8,060 bases of DNA from Gammaproteobacteria bacterium UBA3532 (GTDB lineage: Bacteria; Pseudomonadota; Gammaproteobacteria; Enterobacterales; UBA3532). The notes beneath the pieces are model-generated. The model was not told the origin of the DNA. It searched no databases and was given only the letters and a program-made list of their open reading frames with translations. How positions within the stretch are numbered: position 1 is the first letter of the stretch; every line of letters starts with the position of its first letter. The position numbers were made by a program, and so were the translations under genes. Shown piece after piece: positions 1 through 4,949 of the stretch. The DNA lies in contig DFOV01000236.1 of assembly GCA_002376965.1 (NCBI GenBank), forward strand, positions 1-8,060, written 5' to 3'.

Positions 1-699
1 CCTCCCGCCCTACGATTGGGGCTTTGTCGATTAAAAGGCTTCAAAGAGCAAACCGGCCAGCTAGTCGTGAACCAGCGCCAGCAACGCCCTTTTCATTCGA
101 TTGACGACTTATGCCAACGGGTGCATCTGTCAAATGAAGACAAGCAACGCTTAGCCATGAGTGGCGCTCTCGCCTCTCTAGAACAACAACGCCGCCACGC
201 CCTATGGCAAAGCCACCGCCCACCTCCCCAGCCAGCACTTTTTGCCAACGCAAGCCAAGCCCCTACACTAGCGCCTACCACCGATTATCAAGAAATGCGT
301 CAAGACTTTGAATGGACAGGCCTAAGCCTGGATCATCATCCCATGCAATGGCTACGTCAACGCGGCTATATCAACGACTGCCTACGCGCCAAGCAACTAG
401 AAACCTGCCGCCACAAACAGCTGGTCACAGTAGCTGGCGTCGTCGTCAACCGCCAGCGCCCCGGCACCGCACGCGGCGTGATTTTTATGACGCTGGAAGA
501 CGAAACCGGCAACATCAACGTCGTCGTCTGGAAAAAAACCGTAGACGCCCAACGCAAAGCCCTGCTCACCAGCCGCATCATCAAAATCAAAGGCATCGTC
601 GAACGCACCGATAAAGTCATCCACGTTATAGCGGGTAAACTGATAGACATCACCGACAAACTCAGTGATGTGGCGTTGAAATCGCGGGATTTTCAGTGA
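1..699 (+). CDS. dnaE2: Error-prone DNA polymerase DnaE2 (ImuC), C-terminal part
   Basis: This is the last 232 residues of a polymerase whose 5' end lies outside the window; the frame is open from base 1. DnaE2 is the alpha-subunit-like polymerase that works with ImuA and ImuB in SOS-induced translesion synthesis and mutagenesis. The opening residues (PALRLGLCRLKGF) match the segment leading into the helix-hairpin-helix region. The C-terminal half reads as an OB-fold (about residues 140-215 of the fragment: VTVAGVVVNRQRPGTARG, then FMTLEDETGNINVVVW), and the protein ends in the family-typical SRDF plus one residue. Full-length relatives run to about 1,000-1,050 residues, so roughly the last quarter is visible. 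An imuA-imuB-dnaE2 operon upstream is expected but unseen. The family assignment is strong. DnaE1 is less likely because of this short C-terminus, which ends directly after the OB-fold. Confidence 0.93.
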   Translation, partial: PPALRLGLCRLKGFKEQTGQLVVNQRQQRPFHSIDDLCQRVHLSNEDKQRLAMSGALASLEQQRRHALWQSHRPPPQPALFANASQAPTLAPTTDYQEMRQDFEWTGLSLDHHPMQWLRQRGYINDCLRAKQLETCRHKQLVTVAGVVVNRQRPGTARGVIFMTLEDETGNINVVVWKKTVDAQRKALLTSRIIKIKGIVERTDKVIHVIAGKLIDITDKLSDVALKSRDFQ

Positions 700-717
700 G
701 GGTATGGCATAACCACG

Positions 718-740
718 AAATCGCTATAGTTCAGCGATTT
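718..740. terminator. Hairpin between convergent dnaE2 and higA2 (possible bidirectional terminator)
   Basis: AAATCGCT (718-725) and AGCGATTT (733-740) form a perfect 8-bp stem with a 7-base loop. It lies 18 bp past the dnaE2 stop and covers the higA2 stop codon on the other strand. The symmetric AAA/TTT ends would give a short U tract in both directions, but only three bases long, so intrinsic termination would be weak. Its place between convergent genes supports a terminator role; function is inferred. Confidence 0.45.
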
Positions 741-1038
741 GTGACAAGGTTTCAGGATGGCGTTGCACAAGCTTTAATAACGTAATCGCTTGGCCATTGG
801 GCATACTTCTTCCTTGTTCCCAGTTTTCAAGCGTTCTTGCCGAAGTATGAAGTAAGCGCGCAAACACACCACGAGACATATTAAACCGTTCTCGAATACC
901 AATAATCTCACTCGGCGAAATCACAAGTTCCTCACCATGACGAACCTGATGGGTACGAAGGGTGAGCTTGCCTTCTGCGTGCGCTTTCGCCTCACCTAGC
1001 GCAGACTGCAGTTCTGAAAATAAATCACGATTGCTCAT
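724..1038 (-). CDS. higA2: HigA2-type antitoxin, XRE-like HTH protein
   Basis: This 104-residue antitoxin closely resembles, from memory, HigA2 of Vibrio cholerae. It should neutralise the HigB2 mRNA interferase and repress its own operon. The first ~36 residues (MSNRDLFSELQSALGEAKAH onward) correspond to the flexible toxin-binding segment of that family. Residues ~42-98 form a Cro/XRE-like helix-turn-helix, with NMSRGVFARLLHTS then RTLENWEQGRSMPNG containing the recognition helix. It overlaps the end of higB2 by 14 bp. A GGAGG on the minus strand (plus-strand 1048-1052), inside higB2 and 9 bases before the ATG, provides its own ribosome binding site. That arrangement could let more antitoxin than toxin be made from one mRNA. 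Full length, no damage seen. Confidence 0.93.
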   Translation of the reverse strand: MSNRDLFSELQSALGEAKAHAEGKLTLRTHQVRHGEELVISPSEIIGIRERFNMSRGVFARLLHTSARTLENWEQGRSMPNGQAITLLKLVQRHPETLSQIAEL

Positions 1039-1357
1039 TGCACCATGCCTCCATAAAGGCTCTCAACAGTTTCTTCTGATCCGAACTCAAATCAGACATT
1101 TCATTTTTTCCATAGATCGTTAACAAATAAAAACGACTATAGCGATCGAGGTAATAATATATAACACGGCTTCCGCCGCGTTTGCCTCGTCCACTCGCTG
1201 CTACTCTTATTTTTCGTAAACCTCCAGTACCTTGAATAACTACTCCACACTTCGGGTTTGATAATAGCTCGGCCTGCAATAACCGATATTCATCATCGGT
1301 TAGATAACGCTCTCGATATTTCTCGAAAATGCTGGACTCAACAAATAGGCTATTCAT
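1025..1357 (-). CDS. higB2: HigB2-type toxin, RelE/ParE-superfamily mRNA interferase
   Basis: A 110-residue toxin of the RelE/HigB fold, encoded upstream of its antitoxin as is normal for hig loci (the reverse of most type II systems). Relatives cleave mRNA at translating ribosomes and stop growth. The sequence closely matches my recollection of V. cholerae HigB2: an MNSLFVESSIFEKYR start, IQGTGGLRKIRVAASGRGKR with its basic RNA-facing cluster (residues ~46-65), SRVIYYYL, FYLLTIYGKNEMSDLS and a FMEAWCNEQS tail. No frameshift or truncation is visible, so it is probably functional. No Shine-Dalgarno sequence precedes the ATG; the AT-rich bases just upstream belong to the promoter, so the message may be leaderless. 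The locus reads AT-richer than dnaE2, which fits horizontal acquisition. Confidence 0.93.
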   Translation of the reverse strand: MNSLFVESSIFEKYRERYLTDDEYRLLQAELLSNPKCGVVIQGTGGLRKIRVAASGRGKRGGSRVIYYYLDRYSRFYLLTIYGKNEMSDLSSDQKKLLRAFMEAWCNEQS

Positions 1358-1364
1358 TTAAAAT

Positions 1365-1393
1365 ACTATACGCTTATAACGTACAGCTATCAA
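1365..1393 (-). promoter_or_regulatory. Sigma70-like promoter for higB2-higA2
   Basis: On the minus strand, TTGATA (plus 1388-1393) and TATAGT (plus 1365-1370) are separated by exactly 17 bases, close to the sigma70 consensus. Only seven bases lie between the -10 box and the higB2 ATG, so transcription would start at or within a base or two of the start codon. The promoter call is from sequence alone. Confidence 0.6.
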
Positions 1394-1410
1394 TATGCAT
1401 ATAATGCATA
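1369..1410. promoter_or_regulatory. Palindromes at the higBA promoter, candidate HigA2 operators
   Basis: One perfect inverted repeat lies directly upstream of the -35 box: TATGCAT (1394-1400), three bases, ATGCATA (1404-1410). A weaker one, TACG/CGTA with a 7-base centre (1369-1383), lies in the -35/-10 spacer and touches the -10 box. Their centres are 26 bp apart, about 2.5 helical turns. Autorepressing HigA antitoxins bind palindromes at their own promoter, so these are natural candidates. No binding consensus for this protein could be checked. Confidence 0.45.
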
Positions 1411-1502
1411 GAAACAGCCGAGCCGATGCGATGACCATAGAACTATGCTAAATTGCCCAAGTTACCAAGACATGCAACCGCCTCCACAACCAACGAGCCA
1501 CC

Positions 1503-1733
1503 ATGCTAAACATCGACGAAGCCGACCCCAAAGTATTAAAAAAACTCGCCAACTATGTGATGCCCTTTGGCAAATACAAAGGCCAGAAGCTGTTGTACAT
1601 TCCCGAAGAATATTTTTTGTGGTTTAACAAGCAAGGCCTACCCAACGGTGAGCTGGGCATATACATGCACATGATGATGGAATTGAAAATGGAGAATTTG
1701 GCGGAGCTGTTGAAGCCGCTGGAAAACCAATAG
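1503..1733 (+). CDS. DUF3820 family protein
   Basis: A 76-residue protein with the DUF3820 signature: LANYVMPFGKYKGQKLLYIPEEYFLWFNKQGLPNGELG (residues ~15-52) followed by an acidic, leucine-rich helix ending LAELLKPL. Family members are small soluble proteins, one of which has been called a putative quorum-sensing-regulated virulence factor; no biochemical role is firmly established as far as I know. The ATG was chosen because the frame contains no earlier ATG, GTG or TTG back to a stop at 1449-1451, and family members begin similarly just before the LANYxMPFGKYKG motif. No clear Shine-Dalgarno sequence is seen. It stands alone, divergent from higBA and 109 bp before the PEBP gene. Confidence 0.88.
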   Translation: MLNIDEADPKVLKKLANYVMPFGKYKGQKLLYIPEEYFLWFNKQGLPNGELGIYMHMMMELKMENLAELLKPLENQ

Positions 1734-1842
1734 CACAGACTCACTGACCGAAACAGGCGAAAAGTTGACAGTTTTGGTGCTAAATCTGGGGCAGCCAACA
1801 GCATAGTATACCTCTGTAAGCAACATCAAACAGGAGGTTACT

Positions 1843-2397
1843 ATGCCTAATTATCTAAAAAGCGCCGCACTATCGTTGGCCTTTCTTTCACCGTCTATAG
1901 CCTATTGTTCACCACTGAGCCTTACAAGCACCGATATCGCCGATGGCCAGTTTATGAGCAAGTCTCAGGAGTTTCAGGGCTTTGGTTGTGATGGCGGTAA
2001 TATTTCCCCACAACTGTCGTGGACAGGCGCGCCGGAAGGCACCAAGGCTTTTGCGATTATGGCATACGATCCGGATGCGCCAACAGGCAGTGGCTGGTGG
2101 CATTGGCAAGTGGTGAATATTCCGGCAACGGTTTCTCAACTTGCGTCGGGGGCCGGAAATTCAGAAAATAGCGCGATGCCTGAAGGCAGTCTCAGCATCG
2201 AGAATGATTATGGTTTTACCGGTTTTGGTGGTGCTTGCCCTCCTCTTGGTCATGGGGTACATCGTTATCAGTTTACGCTGTATGCTTTGTCTAAAAAACT
2301 TGAGCTACCGGCCAATGCATCAGGAGCCTTGACGGGTTATATGGTTCAAGCCCATGCTTTGGCGCATAGCACAATTGAGGCCCTCTACCAAAGGTAA
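1843..2397 (+). CDS. YbhB/YbcL-type PEBP (Raf kinase inhibitor-like) protein, secreted
   Basis: A 184-residue phosphatidylethanolamine-binding-protein-family protein. Conserved ligand-pocket motifs are DPDAP (residues 76-80), GWWHW (84-88) with VVNIPA after it, and GFGGACPPLGHGVHRY (127-142). The first ~23 residues look like a Sec signal peptide (basic MPNYLK, hydrophobic AALSLAFLSPSIA, then YCS), so a periplasmic location is likely. Cys22 does not sit in a good lipobox (Tyr at -1), so it is probably not a lipoprotein. A strong AGGAGG (1832-1837) lies five bases before the ATG. Bacterial members such as E. coli YbhB and YbcL have no settled enzymatic role; YbcL of uropathogenic strains affects neutrophil migration. 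The AraC gene follows after 51 bp and is probably co-transcribed. Confidence 0.93.
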   Translation: MPNYLKSAALSLAFLSPSIAYCSPLSLTSTDIADGQFMSKSQEFQGFGCDGGNISPQLSWTGAPEGTKAFAIMAYDPDAPTGSGWWHWQVVNIPATVSQLASGAGNSENSAMPEGSLSIENDYGFTGFGGACPPLGHGVHRYQFTLYALSKKLELPANASGALTGYMVQAHALAHSTIEALYQR

Positions 2398-2403
2398 GGC
2401 CCG

Positions 2404-2442
2404 GATTTATAAAAACACAATAGATTTATAACAACACAATAG
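2404..2442 (+). repeat. 19-bp tandem repeat, two copies, before the AraC-family gene
   Basis: GATTTATAAAAACACAATA (2404-2422) is followed at once by GATTTATAACAACACAATA (2423-2441) and one more shared G (2442): two 19-bp copies with one mismatch. They nearly fill the gap between the PEBP stop and the AraC ATG, ending seven bases before the start codon. AraC-family regulators commonly bind direct half-site repeats near two helical turns apart, so an autoregulatory site is possible. A slippage-born spacer with no function is the alternative. Confidence 0.7.
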
Positions 2443-2448
2443 GCCATC

Positions 2449-3276
2449 ATGAAGCACCTCATCGACTTAGCTAAAAGCCAACCAGCTTCGCCAAATGAAG
2501 CACCTTTTGCTATCTATTCGTCGTTAAAAGAGCAGTGCATTTGTAACGTGCCTATTGTTAATCCGATGCTGGTTTTGGTGCTGAGCGGTGCCAAGCAGCT
2601 TGGGCGAGGTGATCCGGTAACCTGCCACAGCGGTCACTTCGTTTTTCTCTCGAACACTCCTGATCTAGACATGCGCAACATTCCAAACAGTGAGGAATAC
2701 TTCGCGGTGTTGATCGAATTTGAGTATGGCGACTTCACACCATTTCAACCAACAGAAAAACGATGTAAAACCAATGAATCCACCTCCACCCACAGCTATG
2801 TGATGGGAGCGATTGATGGCAAGTTGGAAAAAGCGTTGGCACAGTTTTTTGAACTACCACACTTTGCCACTGCAGAAATAATTAAGCTGCGTAAGCAAGA
2901 GTTACTTTGGCATATCTATCTGGCAGGCCACCAAAAAATTGGCACCATTGCCGCGCCGCCGAGTTTAAGTCACCAAGTGCAAAGACTGATCAGTGCTGAG
3001 ATAGCAAAAGACTGGAGCGCTCAGGAGTTAGCAGCCAAGCTGTGTCTGAGTGAATCGACCCTGAGGCGTAAACTCAAAGCTGAAGGGACAGGCCTGCAAA
3101 TATTAAAAAACCAGCTCAAACTGGGTTACGGCCTTCACCTGATACAAACCACCATGGGGCAAATAGGGCTTATCGCAGAGCAATGTGGCTATCAGTCTCA
3201 ATCCAGATTCACCGACCAGTTCAAGCAGCTCTTTGGCATGACGCCCAGCGAGCTGCGAAAAACCCGAATAAAGTAA
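2449..3276 (+). CDS. AraC-family transcriptional regulator
   Basis: A 275-residue protein with a cupin-like N-terminal sensing domain (about residues 15-110: MLVLVLSGAKQLGRGDPVTCHSGHFVFLS) and a C-terminal AraC/XylS DNA-binding domain (about 172-272). The first helix-turn-helix reads WSAQELAAKLCLSESTLRRKLKAEGT (189-214). The second, IGLIAEQCGYQSQSRFTDQFKQLFGMTPSELR (239-270), is the canonical family signature. The effector cannot be told from sequence. The start is the only sensible ATG, preceded by a poor ribosome binding site, so translation may be modest or coupled to the PEBP gene 51 bp upstream. It converges on the phoH-like gene with only 11 bp between stops and no hairpin in that gap. 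Likely targets are its own operon including the PEBP gene; this is inference. Confidence 0.92.
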   Translation: MKHLIDLAKSQPASPNEAPFAIYSSLKEQCICNVPIVNPMLVLVLSGAKQLGRGDPVTCHSGHFVFLSNTPDLDMRNIPNSEEYFAVLIEFEYGDFTPFQPTEKRCKTNESTSTHSYVMGAIDGKLEKALAQFFELPHFATAEIIKLRKQELLWHIYLAGHQKIGTIAAPPSLSHQVQRLISAEIAKDWSAQELAAKLCLSESTLRRKLKAEGTGLQILKNQLKLGYGLHLIQTTMGQIGLIAEQCGYQSQSRFTDQFKQLFGMTPSELRKTRIK

Positions 3277-3287
3277 AGCCCCTCCCC

Positions 3288-4661
3288 CTACAAATTCGTC
3301 TCAGCAAACTCCGCCAGCGGCGATCGTGGAACGCCGCTTAGATGCATGCTGCCGCCATATTTAAAGTCTTTAAACCGCTCGGTCATGTAGGTTAAACCAG
3401 AGCTGGTAGGGGTGAGTAAGGTGCCGTCGATCTGGGCCAGGTTGCCTAGGCAAATGACCTTACTGCCCTCACCCGCCCGTGTAATAATCGCTTTCATTTG
3501 ATAGGGCGTCAGGTTTTGGCATTCGTCTATCATGATCAGGCTATGTTGAAAGCTGCGACCGCGAATGTAGTTCATGGCTTTGAACTGGATGTTGGCTTTT
3601 TGCTTAACGTAGGCGATGCTTTGATTGGGGTTGTCGTCGTTCTCGTGTAGGGCTTCGATGTTATCATTGATGGCGCCCAGCCAAGGGTCCATTTTTTCTT
3701 CTTCGGTGCCCGGCAAAAAGCCCAGCTCTTCAGCCAGCGGTGGTGTGCTTCGAGTCACAATGATTTTGCTATACAGGTTTTGTTCGACGGTCATTTCAAT
3801 GGCGGCAGCCAAGGCCAAAATGGTCTTCCCAGATCCAGCTGCGCCGGTAAGAGTGACGAGATGAACATCCGGGTCTAACAGCAAATGAAGCGCCAGCCCT
3901 TGAAAGAGATTAATCGGTCGCAACCCCCAGGCTTCCTGATGCATGATGGCTTCGCGAGATAGCCCTCTGATCCATGATATATTGTCGTGCTGGTCGATCA
4001 CCCGGCCAACAAAGTCTTCACTATCCAGTACAAACTGGTTCATATACAGCGGCTGTTCGCCAGTCCATTTTATCTGGTGGACCATGCTGCCAGCATCATC
4101 AAAGCTGTCTAACACCGTCACGGCATCCCAGAAGCTTCCTTCAATGCGATGAAAGCCTTTGTTTAGCTGCTTCATGTCTGAAATCAGCTGGTCGTTGTGA
4201 TAATCCTCAGCCTTTACCCCGTTTGCCTTGGCTTTAATGCGCATGTTGATGTCTTTAGTTACCAACACAAATTCGGTATCAGGATTCTCATCACGCAGGC
4301 GGATCAGGGTGTTGATTATCTTATTGTCATTTAGCCCATCAGCTAACGGCCCCTCGCCACGCACATCGGTGGCCACCGACAGGTAGCCACATTCGCTGTC
4401 ATCATCGCGATGGATGGGTACGCCTGACTGGATTTGATCGGCCTCGGCATCGCTCAGTACCAAATCAATAATTCGAATGGCACTTCGACAATCTGCCGCG
4501 ATACTGCGTTTGCCACTTTTCAGATGATCCAGCTCCTCCAGAACCGTCATAGGTATCACCACATGGTGCTCCTCAAATTGAAGAATGGCCATTGGATCGT
4601 GAATTAGCACGTTGGTATCAAGCACATAGGCTTTGTGGCTGGCGTTAGTCTTCATCAACAT
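3288..4661 (-). CDS. PIN-PhoH fusion ATPase (PhoH2/YlaK type)
   Basis: A 457-residue protein joining an N-terminal PIN nuclease domain to a C-terminal PhoH ATPase domain, the PhoH2 arrangement; characterised mycobacterial members act as RNA helicase/RNase. PIN features are YVLDTNVLIHDP (residues ~12-23), TVLEELDHLK (~39-48), DNKIINTL (~111-119) and LVTKDINMRIKA (~133-144), keeping the acidic metal-binding pattern. The PhoH domain has Walker A GAAGSGKT (273-280), Walker B LIMIDE (375-380) followed by CQNLTP, and the GNLAQID motif. The frame extends upstream to a TTG at 4682, but the ATG at 4661 is preferred because AGGAGT (plus 4666-4671) sits four bases before it. The gene is monocistronic here. 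Length and motifs are full, so it should be active. Confidence 0.93.
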   Translation of the reverse strand: MLMKTNASHKAYVLDTNVLIHDPMAILQFEEHHVVIPMTVLEELDHLKSGKRSIAADCRSAIRIIDLVLSDAEADQIQSGVPIHRDDDSECGYLSVATDVRGEGPLADGLNDNKIINTLIRLRDENPDTEFVLVTKDINMRIKAKANGVKAEDYHNDQLISDMKQLNKGFHRIEGSFWDAVTVLDSFDDAGSMVHQIKWTGEQPLYMNQFVLDSEDFVGRVIDQHDNISWIRGLSREAIMHQEAWGLRPINLFQGLALHLLLDPDVHLVTLTGAAGSGKTILALAAAIEMTVEQNLYSKIIVTRSTPPLAEELGFLPGTEEEKMDPWLGAINDNIEALHENDDNPNQSIAYVKQKANIQFKAMNYIRGRSFQHSLIMIDECQNLTPYQMKAIITRAGEGSKVICLGNLAQIDGTLLTPTSSGLTYMTERFKDFKYGGSMHLSGVPRSPLAEFAETNL

Positions 4662-4949
4662 AGACACTCCTGAAGTTTTCAAGAATCAATAAAACGCTCA
4701 TCAGTGGTCGAAGAAATAAGAGCAATCGTGGTGAGTAATACAAAAGAAGGGAAAAACAGGAGGTGTGCCCAGATCGCCCGAAGAGGTCGGATGGAAGCAA
4801 GTGACACATACGAGCACACAGTACTATCAAATAATTAACCTTCCTCCCTCGCACGCACTCAGCGCCACGAGGAACCTGGGTTTAGCCGACCACAAATTTT
4901 GCGTCGGCCTATACGTTTTGGACAACACCAGAGCCGCTAAGTTTAGCCG
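4662..4949. other. Gene-free region between phoH-like and GGDEF-EAL genes
   Basis: These 288 bases hold no convincing gene. Open frames on either strand have no family resemblance; the plus-strand one that begins with GTG at 4765 follows an AGGAGG too closely (one base) for normal initiation. The region should carry the phoH-like promoter, but I see no good -35/-10 pair. Near the GGDEF-EAL end lie a stem-loop and two direct copies of GTTTAGCCG (4880-4888 and 4941-4949), 61 bp apart. Confidence 0.6.
4885..4908 (-). terminator. Stem-loop downstream of the GGDEF-EAL gene, possible terminator
   Basis: GCCGAC (4885-4890) pairs with GTCGGC (4903-4908) around a 12-base loop that can pair further (CAA/TTG). 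It lies about 41 bases past the GGDEF-EAL stop codon on the minus strand. No U run follows on either strand, so it is not a classical intrinsic terminator; it may stabilise a 3' end or do something else. Confidence 0.3.

Noticed and set aside
700..1500. Integron cassette (attC) context for higBA2
   Set aside because: No RYYYAAC/GTTRRRY pair flanking a cassette-like imperfect palindrome could be found on either side.
1445..1627. 60-codon plus-strand open frame overlapping the DUF3820 gene
   Set aside because: It reads a different frame over a clearly recognisable family protein and has no ribosome binding site or resemblance.
1765..1809. TTGACA (1765-1770) as -35 of a PEBP-gene promoter
   Set aside because: No -10-like hexamer at 16-18 bases; the next plausible one, TAGTAT (1804-1809), is 33 bases away.
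3316..3338. AGCGGCG/CGCCGCT perfect 7-bp hairpin, considered as terminator for the AraC gene
   Set aside because: It lies inside the phoH-like coding sequence (around VPRSPLAE), has no T run, and is explained by codon choice.
4645..4854. 69-codon minus-strand open frame upstream of the phoH-like gene
   Set aside because: Low-complexity Leu/Ser-rich translation of a noncoding gap, overlapping the true gene start; no support.
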